From NCBI GenBank assembly GCA_021030915.1, contig JAGEMR010000104.1, positions 1 to 64,000 of the forward strand: DNA of 64,000 nt, written 5' to 3'. The notes under the pieces are model-generated. The model was not told the origin of the DNA. It saw only the letters and a list, made by a program, of their open reading frames with translations, and ran no database searches. This DNA is from Astrothelium macrocarpum. Its lineage: Eukaryota; Ascomycota; Dothideomycetes; Trypetheliales; Trypetheliaceae. The position numbers were made by a program, and so were the translations under genes. Below, in pieces: positions 55,330 through 64,000 of this stretch (the first letter of the stretch is position 1; each line of letters starts with the position of its first letter).

Positions 55330-56435
55330 TCAAATGAGTGCATACTGCTCCTCGTCGTCGTCATCATCATCTTCATTAGGTTCAGCAGACTCTTCATCAG
55401 AGTCGGAGAGATTTGGTCTATCCTCAGGGTCCTATTCCACGCAATTGAGTCAGCTATATTCTGTGTGTAACATTGGTTAACTTACTTTGATGGGCCTGAC
55501 TTTGGCCCATTTGCTACTTGTGTCTGTTGGATCGAGAGGCGGAGAGGAACGGGTAGAGAACGAGGTTACTGAAGACGGAGCCGTTGCTCGACTGTCAGGA
55601 CGACTATAGCTGCGAGAGGAGGATGCTGCCCATGAGCGAAATTCGGATGTCCCAAGGCGAGGCTGGATTTTCCAACCGCCGTGGGGATCTCGCGCGGCGA
55701 ATGATTGTGGATGTGGCTCTGTAGAATCAGTCCCCTCCACAGACTCGCTTTCGAGACGGAGCTGGGAGTCTTCCAAAGTGCTGCGAGGATTCGTGGGAGA
55801 GTAAGTCGAAGAATAATCATCAAAGTCGTCGTCTGCAAAGAAATCGTCCGTGCCAATCTGGTATCGTTGAGTATTTGGTAAATCATTGATGCATTTAATG
55901 CATCGCTGGTATGAACAATTAGCTAGTGCTAGCTTGCATAACGACTAAGATTTAGGTGAATGGATCATACTGCTTCATCTCCGGCACGACGCTGTGCTTT
56001 GGAGAACTCTTCCAGACCCTTGATCGTGAGGCATGTGCTGCACTTTAGCTCGACGGTCGGAGCTCCAATGCACGTCATACAGCTGATGCGAACGTCGACG
56101 CTCCTATTTCTATCGGGCAAAAGAATGTGGCGTGCGTTGCGGAGCTGCTTTTCTGAGTATGCCAGGATTGTTTTGTACTTGTTGCATCGTTGGCACCGGA
56201 TTCTATGACCGTTAAAAAGGATGAATTTATCAAGTGAGCAATGACAAGTCATACCTATCAGGCAATTTAATATTATCGAGCCTAGGACATTGTCCATTTA
56301 ATGAGCATAATCCAATAATAGTATTTGATGTGGGCATTCGTTGAGCGGTGTGGAGCCTGAAACTCACTGCCTCGAGCCAAAGTTGCCCGGATTATCACTT
56401 GGGCCGTTCCTGTATGATCGTACTGCGGCTGGCAT
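55330..56435 (-). CDS. STC1: Stc1-domain protein
   Basis: Five exons: 56435-56368, 56281-56255 (27 nt), 56202-55971, 55905-55486 and 55431-55330; 282 residues. Joins across the small exon (GSRQ + LDNIKLPD + RIRCQRC) restore the domain start. The Stc1 domain (about residues 25-120) has two paired Cys modules: RCQRCNKYKTILAYSEKQL, then ISCMTCIGAPTVELKCSTCL, TIKGLEEFSKAQRRAGDEAR and CIKCINDLPN. The rest is Ser-rich and disordered, ending in an acidic run (DESAEP-type residues, then six Asp). In fission yeast, Stc1 bridges the RNAi effector Argonaute and the H3K9 methyltransferase complex CLRC. In filamentous fungi the partner set is unknown, so a role in silencing is inferred from the family only. 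Confidence 0.82.
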
Positions 56436-57393
56436 CTTGATCCTTTGGAGAGGACCTGAAGGGTTGATATCAAGTGGGGAACAAGATAGATCTGAAGTTT
56501 TGGGGTGATTCGAATTGATGCAATGCTGTGAAGCTGATCAAGAGCTCCGTGCAGGAACAAATTGTGTGTCTGTGAAGACTGATTGTAGATGAGGACACAC
56601 CAAGGTTTCTGGCAAGGTGAACCAGAAGTGCAGTCATTCACACTGGTTGTAACGGAGGCAAGGAGGGTATTCCTAGAGAGAAATGTTGACTTGGCAATTT
56701 ATGAGAGATTGCGGGTGAAATTCGAACTGGAGAAGATTAGAGAAGAGGAGAAGATGGTATGAGTGGTAATTGGGAGGTATCAAAAGAAGAGGAAGGCGCT
56801 GTGGGGCGGCCCAGGGTGAATGTTGTTTCTTGTGATGTAGTCAATAATGAATGAGCTTAGGGTGGGTAATGGAGCGCTTTCTATGATACGAGAACCAAGC
56901 TGGCTCTCGACTTAAAAACATTGAGATAAAAGTATTGGTGAACTATGTGCTATGTCAAAAATAATAAAAAAGATTCTAAAATGCAGGCTCACTTTCACTT
57001 GGTCGTAGATAGCGGTGTACACTATATGCACGCAGTACTCGTGTGGCCCTTGACTCAATGTTGGCCCATATTAAATTTACAAAATTGGGTCAGCGTTGCG
57101 ATCAACTCCGCTCACTTTCCTCAGAATACACCATGGAGAAGGATATGTTCAGATGCGATGAGGCTGAATTGAAGTAAAGAGAATAACCTCTAAGTGTAGA
57201 ATCGACGCTGATTAATGTTTTAAGAGGAGATTTTGAAGTCTATCAAGCAGGGCGAGATGTCCGTCGCCAATGCAACGAATACAGGTGTACTATACAAACA
57301 CAGACGGACGCAAACCCGAAAATTGCCAACTTAACAAAGACCGCTTCCGCTGAGGTATGTCTATCGGTATTGGTACAAGACGAGGTGATGAGT
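56436..57393. other. intergenic region, Stc1-like / cytochrome c
   Basis: About 960 bp between the start of the Stc1-like gene and the stop of cytochrome c. It contains the Stc1 promoter and the CYC1 3' UTR. No additional gene was recognised. Confidence 0.4.
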
Positions 57394-58144
57394 TTATTTG
57401 GTTTCATCGCGAAGGTAGGTGATTAGGTCGTTTCGGTCCTTGGCCTTCTTCAAGCCACCAAAAGCCATCTTGGTACCGGGAATGTACTTTTTAGGGTTCT
57501 CGAGATATTCGAACTGCCATGTGTTAGCATCTAGGTGATCATAGAGCGCGAAATGTTTTCTAGGTGAGCATACAAGGGTGTCTTCAGCCCAGGTGATTCC
57601 CTTTTGCTTGTTTGCGTCGGTATACGAGAAACCTTCTACTTGACCAGTCTTGCGACCAAAGAGACCGTGTAGATTGGGACCAATCTTGTTGCCTTCGCTT
57701 TCTTTCAAGTTGTGGCATTGAGCGCACCGTGTCTGCAAGTTGTTAGCTTCATCGGACGGAGCGAGGGGACCATGCAAAAATTGCGTGCAGCAGAGTTCGG
57801 CCAAACACACCTTGAAAAGACCAGCGCCCTTCTTGCTGTCACCTGTGATGAAGATATTAGCGGTGTAGAGGGTGAATTATGTTATCTTCGGAGAGCTCGG
57901 GATGCAGAAAGCTGGCGAAAACGTAATCCAAACCAGCGGACAACCAACTCAACAGCACTGCGCGAGATGGGATATTCGCGCAGTAAGAGAGTCAGTCGAC
58001 GGCCACAGCAGAAAAAAGCTGTGAGAATAATTATCAATGGCAGATCGTTGCCGTCGCAAGATGGCAAATCGTTGACGTCTTTCATAAGGAGATGATGCTG
58101 CCGAGGTGGAATTGCTTACCGTCTGCGAAGCTATCCTTGCCCAT
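57394..58144 (-). CDS. CYC1: cytochrome c
   Basis: Four exons: 58144-58120, 57842-57811, 57732-57574 and 57513-57394; 111 residues. The first intron is unusually long for this window (277 nt). Protein start: [19 protein letters not shown]; haem-binding [10 protein letters not shown] with the CxxCH motif; [20 protein letters not shown]; and [20 protein letters not shown] with the axial Met. The third intron (57514-57573) is 60 nt with no stop, so if retained it would add 20 residues; family continuity (EDTL + FEYLENPK) shows that it is removed. Soluble electron carrier between complexes III and IV in the mitochondrial intermembrane space. Very secure. Confidence 0.95.
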
Positions 58145-58875
58145 TTTGATAGAAATGAGATTTGAAGGCTAGGAAGATGGTCGATGATGGGTGGAAAGAA
58201 GTTGTGAGTGAAGGTGGAAGAGTGGTTGAGAAACTTGTAAGGAAGAAAGAGAAAAAAGTTGAGCTTGGCGATTATTACGTCCCATTATGCCAGCTCGAGC
58301 CAAGGTTAGTGCATTTTGCTGGATTTCCCGGGTAGCCAACAAAAGAGCCGCTGCAAGTCAGCAACCCCCGGAGATGCCCGGCCCGACAGCGTCCGATGGG
58401 GACGATATCATCATCAATAATGCTCGATGCGCACGGACAGATGCCCTCTGCACAAACGGTGGATTCTTTGTGCATAATTTTCACGAGCTACGAGAAAAAC
58501 CCGAGCCTGCTGGTCAAGGGGGGATCTGCTGCTGGGATCGTGTCAACCCTGAGAGGATCTTTGGACGTTTTGCAGACGGCAAGCATGCGTTAAGCTTATC
58601 GGCTAATAATCCTGAGCTGGTCGTGCTCTCATCCCAAACCGTCCCTTTGGGCAGCAGCAGTAGCACTTGACGGCCATGGCAGCTCTCAAGCCGCGCCCTG
58701 GCGTTGGAGCAGAGCAGAGAACCAGGGTGATCAGCATCCACGCTACTCTGCTGCTGCATCGCAGATTCACATAAGCCATACGCTCGGTGACTAGGCCATC
58801 AGGCTGGGTACTTCTTCTCCTCCACCACTTTCCTTTTCCGAAGCTCTATGAAATGCTGCATCTACCTCCGTTGCG
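58145..58875. promoter_or_regulatory. divergent promoter region, CYC1 / SDR
   Basis: About 730 bp between outward-facing starts. Overlapping short frames on both strands around 58290-58760 are not protein-like. Both promoters must lie here; no specific site was recognised. Confidence 0.45.
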
Positions 58876-60170
58876 ATGAATCTCATCCCCGAAGTCCTGT
58901 ATCCCAGCAAGGACAGGACCACATGGCTCATTGTGGGCGCGTCAAGAGGCATCGGGTTAGAGTTTGTTAGACAGCTGCTGTCGCGTGAGGAGCGCATTCT
59001 CGCAACGGTCCGAGACCCTAATGCATGGCATGCATCTGGGCTGTGGGCACAAGCCGGCAGCGATCACGGTCGCTGTCAAATGTTCATTTGCGATGTTCTG
59101 TCTGAAGCCAGCATAACGGTACTCCCGAATGCTGCCAAAAGCGTGCCTGGCCGGCTAACGCAATTAGAACTTCGTTGCAGAGATCGCCGCCATACCTGGG
59201 CTCAAGCTAGATTATGTGGTTATCAATGCGTGCGTCAAATTCTCATCCAATCGAATGCACTCATTTTACTGACCATCTCATTCTAATAGTGGGGTCCTAA
59301 GATATCCTAATGTAAGTTGCTTACGGACGTAGTCTCCAAAGCACTGCTGACCTTTGCAGAGGGCCACAGAACTGTATGTCCTCTTGCGAATTGTACATGC
59401 CTCAGAGGCAAACTTGCACCGTTTCAGTTTATGTACATGATGCCCGGCATGAACATATGTCTTTCCTCAGGATCCAGAGAAAAGTGAATTTTTGCTATTG
59501 TCTGCGTCTGTCTAACGATGAGTCTTTTCTTAGCTCTTTCGATGAATTCGCTTTCCATCTTCACACAAATACTATTGGTCCAATCATTACGGCGCAAAAG
59601 CTTTTGAAAACCACCATTCCAATAGGGACCATTGTCTTCATGTCCAGCGACTCGGGTTCTGCACAGTTTTTCCGAGAAATGGAAGACGGGTACATGTCCC
59701 AATCCTGGATATTTAAAGGCTATAGCTGACTTGATATGTCTAGGTTCGCAGCATACGCTGCCTCCAAAGCCGCGCTGAATCAAATGCTTAGGGTACCTTT
59801 AGCCTGTTTTAGAAATCGATGATTCAGCAACACTAATCTTGCCTAGCACATGGCTGCGGAGCTCAAGCGTAATGATGACGATACAATCATTCTTGCAATG
59901 CATCCAGGAGAAGTAGCGACGTTAGATCATCTTTGACCCTACAAAATGATAGGTTTTACTAACTGCGAATTAGGGATATGGCAAACATAGACGTGGCTTG
60001 GCCGATTGATGGTATTATCACTCCTGAGCAATCAGTCTCGGCCATGATCAACGTCATTCAAACAAAAGGTCTACAGCACAGTGGGACATTCTGGACATGG
60101 GAAGATAAAGTAAGAAAATCTCATTGTAGCCATAATTGGTTGCTGACTTGTGACAGCCGTACCCCTGGTA
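58876..60170 (+). CDS. short-chain dehydrogenase, nine exons
   Basis: Exons: 58876-59118, 59168-59229, 59290-59311 (22 nt), 59360-59373 (14 nt), 59534-59689, 59744-59792, 59847-59920, 59974-60109 and 60156-60170; 256 residues. Every junction restores the frame with GT..AG ends, and together they rebuild a complete SDR: TWLIVGASRGIGLEFVRQLL, VAEIAAIPGLKLDYVVINAG, VLRYPNRATELSFDEFAFHL, TNTIGPIITAQKLL, catalytic Ser in VFMSSDSGS, YAASKAALNQML (Tyr and Lys) and AMHPGEVATDMANI. The end, GTFWTWEDKPYPW, is common in carbonyl-reductase-like fungal SDRs. It should be a cytosolic NAD(P)H-dependent reductase of unknown substrate. Nine exons, two of them under 25 nt, is extreme compared with the rest of the window. 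Confidence 0.85.
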
Positions 60171-61258
60171 AGCGACAGAAATTCTATCTTGTATATTTTT
60201 TCTCTTGTGTAAATTTACGGCCACATAAATTACATACCATCGCTCGTAATGTCCGAGTCTGATGCTTCACGCCTTGCCGCTTGCTATTCCTGGAAGGTCA
60301 TTAATGCGTTTCCGAGCTAATGGCCTCAATGCTCTCCTCGGAGGATTGAAGACTACTGCATTGCAAGTATCCTTTGCTCGTTCATATGTGCGCTCAGCTT
60401 TTACGTGGGTACCTCTGTGCTCTTCAACACTATCCTCATACTTACTAAAAGTTTCGCTTGATCCAAGAGCAATCATCCGTACTATGAGTCTCTACACTTT
60501 GTGAGTCCGTTCTATATGGCCTAATGTATAGCTTCGTACCGCATTTAGGACATAAATCTACATGGTACGAATGTTATGGGAGTTTTGGGTGCGTCGGTAG
60601 GTTTGCTTCCTTCTCTTAGCCACGACACAACTACGCTTTCCACCACGAATCAACTTAACATAGAGGAAATCGAATGTCATTGTTTCGAAGTGGATGCTCG
60701 GTGACAAACAACCTACGATTGCTGACTTCGGACAATCCATGCGTATTCAATCCCCATAACAATGACACCAATAATTTACAGGGACAAGATTAGAGAAGCT
60801 TTTATGGACATTATCTCTGACTACTACTTTAACTATTTCACATGACGGACCCACAGTCGGAAGCGAATTATTACAAAGGGTTTTTTCAATCTATTTGAGA
60901 AAACCCAGAAAAGAGCTAAAATTACAACTTTTAAATCTTTGATGATCAGTTTCTGCTATTACATGGGCGATTTCTTCGCGCTGCATTTCCTCAAACAGAC
61001 GAGCCATTCTCAAACTGGTCACGAAGGTGCGGTAATGGATTTTCTTACCAACTCGCATTATCTCGAGGCATAGAGGGCGAGCGATTGAGTCTATCATTTA
61101 GATTTCTACTTGATTCCCGTGCAACATATCAAGCCGATTCGAAAATGGTCTAGCGCATCTAGCTGCCCATGTCAATTTCCCCACCATTTGTACACAAAAC
61201 CGAGCAACCCCTCCAAGTAAATTAGGTATGGAGGAGCTTTCATTATCTCTAGCTGCTC
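60171..61258. other. AT-rich intergenic region
   Basis: About 1.1 kb between two plus-strand genes. Short frames at 60262-60504 (+) and 60891-61097 (-) lack recognisable protein character. No repeat was recognised. Confidence 0.4.
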
Positions 61259-62872
61259 ATGCAGTTCTGTTCTCTCAGAATGTCTACATTCTCCCTCAGG
61301 CCATTTTACAATTCTTCAAAACTACTTCGCCAGAACTCGCTAAGTAGCCATCGAATTTGGCACATAGGGAGCCTCCGTTCAGCAGTATGGCGGAATTTTT
61401 CCGTAACTTCCAGAAGCGCTCTATCAACAGTCGAAATGTCAGAAGCAGATTTAGCTAGTCTACAGGTGAACCAAGACCGATTAATGAACAAGATCCACTA
61501 CAGCTCTGAATGGGGCAAAGGCGAGCGATGGGGCAGGTACACTCCCCACCCCACACCCTCTCTCTCTCTCTACCATGTGCCATTCCAACCCATTAACTGA
61601 CCCTCCTCCAGCGGCCCCACCGACATCGGCATGTCCCGCCTCGCACTCACCCCCTCCGACAAGCTCGCGCGCGACTGGTTCGCCACGCAAACCACCCGCC
61701 TCGGCTGCACCCTCACCACCGACACCATGGGCAACCAATTCGCGATCCGCCCCGGCCGTCACGCAGGCCCGCCCACATGCGCCGGCTCGCACCTCGACAC
61801 ACAGCCCTCAGGCGGGCGATACGACGGCATCCTCGGCGTCACGGCGGGGCTGGAACTCCTCGAGGTGCTGGCCGAGCGCGGGGTCGAGACGGCGTATCCC
61901 GTGGGCGTGGTGAACTGGACGAACGAGGAGGGCGCGCGGTTTCCCGTGTCGATGCTGGCGTCGGGTGTGTGGGCGGGCGGCATCGCGCTGGAGGCCGCGC
62001 ACGGCTTGCGCAGCGTGATTCCGCCCGAGGACGTGGCGACGGTGCGGGAGGCGCTGCTGCGCATCGGGTATCTGGGCGGGACGGCGTGTGGTTGGGAGGC
62101 GAACCCGCTGGCGGCGCATTTCGAGCTGCATATTGAGCAGGGCCCGCATCTGGTGCGGTCGGGGCGGAAGGTGGGGGTTGTGGCGGGCGTGCAGGCGTAT
62201 CGCTGGTTTAGTGTCGGTGTGAGGGGCCGCGATGCGCATACGGGGACGACGGGGTTGGAGAGTCGGGCGGATGCGTTGTTGATTGCGGCGAGGATGATTG
62301 TGGCGGCGCATAATGCGGCGACGAGGGTGGGAAGGGGCGCTTTGGCAAGTACGGGCATTGTGGAGGCGAAGCCAGGGAGTACGAATACAGTGCCGGGGAA
62401 GGCGAGGTTTAGTTTGGATATTAGGGCGCCGCGGGACGAGGTGTTGGATGAGTTGGAGGGCGTGTTGAGGGAGGAGTTTGAGGTGTTGGCGAGAGGGGAG
62501 GATGTGGGAGGTTTGGCGAGGGGAGGGACGAAAGGGTTGCCATGCGAAGTGGAGTGGAGGACGGATAGTGTGTCGGAAGCGATCAGGTTTCATCCTGATT
62601 GTATTGGTTGTGTGAGGGAATCATCGAAGGCGCTGCTTGGAGGAGAGAATATGGACAGTAAGATGATGGAGATGACAAGTGGAGCGGGTCATGATAGTGT
62701 GTATACGAGTAAGCGGTGTCCGACGAGTATGATTTTCGTACCGTGTAGAGACGGGGTTAGTCATAATCCAGCGGAATACTGTGAGCCAGAAGATTGCGCG
62801 ATTGGGGCCCAGGTTTTATTGGGAAGTGTGTTGCGGTACGATAGACTGCGAGCTGCACAGGCACAAAAATAA
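61259..62872 (+). CDS. M20-family amidase/hydantoinase-carbamoylase-like hydrolase, probably mitochondrial
   Basis: Two exons, 61259-61536 and 61612-62872; 512 residues. The N-terminal ~60 residues are rich in Ser/Arg and hydrophobics with few acidic residues (LLRQNSLSSHRIWHIGSLRS), suggesting a mitochondrial presequence. An in-frame Met eight codons downstream is an alternative start. The body matches the Zn-dependent M20 hydantoinase/carbamoylase group. Metal ligands are in CAGSHLDTQPSGGRYDGILG (His, Asp) and NWTNEEGARFPVSMLASGVW (Glu-Glu). HFELHIEQGPHLVRSG, RDAHTGTTGLESRADA and GHDSVYTSKRCPTSMIFVPC follow. These enzymes cleave N-carbamoyl or similar amide bonds, for example in pyrimidine or allantoin-type degradation. 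The exact substrate is open. Exon 2 is strikingly GC-rich. Confidence 0.85.
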
Positions 62873-62991
62873 CAGAAACCAAAGGACCATTATCAGCTAT
62901 TTAGTATAGTGGTCCAGCTCACACATGTATTGTTCGAATGATCATCACCGTCCAGTTTACCCGTCGAACCCCATTCCCAGAAGAGAGTAGT

Positions 62992-63612
62992 TTATGATGG
63001 TGGAGGCGCTCCACGACCCCTTCCGAAGCCACCCCTGAATGTTGGTGCAAACTCTCCTGGAGCACCACCACCTTCTTTTTCGCCACCAAATTCTCTCCTC
63101 CGATATCCACCTTCACGATCTCCTCGTCCACCCCTTCCGCCTCCACGCCTCTCCCTTTCATCACCCATCATCCCACGTGGCGGGGCATGCGAGCGCTGTT
63201 GCTTGATATGGGTCTGGGGTACAATCTCTGCGGGTAAATGCAGCCATTCGCGAAGATAGTCAAGGCCTTCGGGAGTCAGAGTGTAGTAGTAGTATTGCCA
63301 GGAGAATTGGGTCTTGAGGTAGCCGCGGGAGGTAAGGGATTGGCAGGCTTTAATGACGAAGAGGTTGCGGGTATCAATATCGTCGTGCTTTGGCTTGTTG
63401 AAGTCTTTTTTGGCAACGAGAACGCCCTCTGGAGTAGATTTGATCGTCAGCTAATGAGGTTCTAGAATAAGATTATAGGTGAGTGGGTGGGATTTGAGAT
63501 ACGCATACCCCGGAAGAGGTACTCGTGAACCTTCTTGCGATCCGCCTTTGGAATAAGCCTAGAACATGTCAATATCTTCCTTCTGCATTGCATGCACCAA
63601 AAATACTCACAT
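62992..63612 (-). CDS. RPS10: 40S ribosomal protein S10 (eS10)
   Basis: Coding exons: 63612-63611 (A and T of the start codon), 63558-63509 and 63428-62992; 162 residues. The start codon is rebuilt by splicing (AT + G) at GTGAGT..CTAG, giving [17 protein letters not shown] + [10 protein letters not shown], the universal eS10 start. Typical plectin/S10 blocks follow: [40 protein letters not shown] and [16 protein letters not shown]. The tail is a long Gly/Arg-rich stretch ([20 protein letters not shown]), normal for fungi and prone to arginine methylation. It sits on the head of the small subunit near the mRNA entry side. Divergent from the next gene across about 300 bp. Very secure. Confidence 0.93.
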
Positions 63613-63912
63613 CTTGGCGATACTGTCTGAGGTCAAGGGTGGAGTAGTTGACGTTGGATACTCTTAGCGGAATATTGACTTCAGTGGGATCAGCGTCGTT
63701 TAGAGGTGAAGGCGGTAAGCTGAATGCTAATGGCAGCATCGGCAGAACTTCGCCTCGCGTCAACCACCACATTTCCAACGCCACTTCATCCTATCTCATT
63801 TGCATACACCTCTTGCTCGACTGAAGCTCCAACCGATCTACTGAACTCCATTTCGATACCTCTGAAATTCCTCGAATCTCTTGAAAACTTTGCATCGTCC
63901 ACCAACGCCACA
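63613..63912. promoter_or_regulatory. divergent promoter region, RPS10 / right-edge gene
   Basis: Exactly 300 bp between the split RPS10 start and the right-edge gene start. It contains both promoters and part of the RPS10 5' UTR. No element was recognised by eye. Confidence 0.4.
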
Positions 63913-64000
63913 ATGGCGGCTCAAACGCTCAACGTTCTCCTCACTTCTTTCCCAGGCCTCCAATTACCTGCTACCCTCTCCCTCCCACTCCCGGCCGACA
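63913..64000 (+). CDS. 5' end of a gene cut by the window edge, possibly Sde2-like
   Basis: From ATG 63913 the frame reads MAAQTLNVLLTSFPGLQLPA, then TLSLPLPAD, to the window end without a stop. A hydrophobic start with SFPGLxLPxTLSL resembles the ubiquitin-like N-terminus of fungal Sde2 (telomere maintenance/RNA splicing), but only 29 residues are visible, so this is a guess. The context caATGg is a good start. Confidence 0.4.
   Translation, partial: MAAQTLNVLLTSFPGLQLPATLSLPLPAD

Noticed and set aside
61759..62593. Long minus-strand open frames (199 and 261 codons)
   Set aside because: Shadows of the GC-rich M20 amidase exon; Arg/His/Pro-rich without family resemblance.
1..64000. tRNA, rRNA and CRISPR features
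   Set aside because: Scanning for B-box-like GGTTCGANNCC, rRNA-like blocks and regularly spaced repeats by eye gave nothing convincing; a tRNAscan or Infernal run would be decisive.

Overview
This window looks like nuclear DNA from a filamentous ascomycete (Pezizomycotina; a leotiomycete-like fungus would fit, but nothing here proves the class). Most genes carry short introns of about 45-80 nt with GT..AG ends, and intron positions can be read directly because protein-family continuity is restored across them. Fungal-specific families are common: a Ppo oxygenase, HbrB, GH51, a STAND-type N-terminal domain, and an Ama1-type APC/C activator. No CRISPR array, rRNA or tRNA was recognised by eye.

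Layout. 1-2.8 kb: left edge of a decayed pogo/Fot1-type transposase, then gene-poor DNA with a small tandem repeat. 2.8-10.4 kb: TORC2 subunit HbrB (-), KEOPS subunit Gon7 (+) with a startless downstream exon, and a PpoC-like fatty-acid oxygenase (-). 11.8-20 kb: enoyl reductase TSC13 (+), ribosomal protein S6 (-), a sugar transporter (-) facing a GH51 arabinofuranosidase (+), and BET4 (-). 20.2-23.7 kb: Ama1-like APC/C activator (+) and a hypothetical ORF (-). 24.5-27.7 kb: a decayed gene (-), a NuiA-like protein (+) and ribosomal protein L3 (-). 28-34.6 kb: TAPT1/EMP65 membrane protein, MYND protein, BLOC-1 subunit and SDR, all (+). 34.7-46.9 kb: STAND/ankyrin protein (-), zinc alcohol dehydrogenase (+), C2H2 protein (+) and a large GPI-type repeat protein (+). 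48.2-54.6 kb: a coding remnant, a G-alpha-like fusion protein (-) and RAD7 (-). 55.3-64 kb: Stc1-domain protein (-), cytochrome c (-), a nine-exon SDR (+), an M20 carbamoylase-like amidase (+), ribosomal protein S10 (-) and the first codons of another gene (+).

Most genes are conserved housekeeping functions: translation, membrane traffic, DNA repair, respiration and lipid elongation. The only pair that looks functionally coupled is the sugar transporter and arabinofuranosidase, which share one divergent promoter. The most unusual items are: a G-alpha domain that has lost both catalytic residues and is fused to a STAND-type N-terminal domain; an apparent AT-AC intron in the Ama1-like gene; two genes (RAD7 and RPS10) whose start codon is split AT|G by an intron; and a PpoC-like enzyme lacking the P450 haem-ligand cysteine. 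I found no clearly new multi-gene system. Exon models come from reading splice sites and protein-family continuity by eye, without transcript data.
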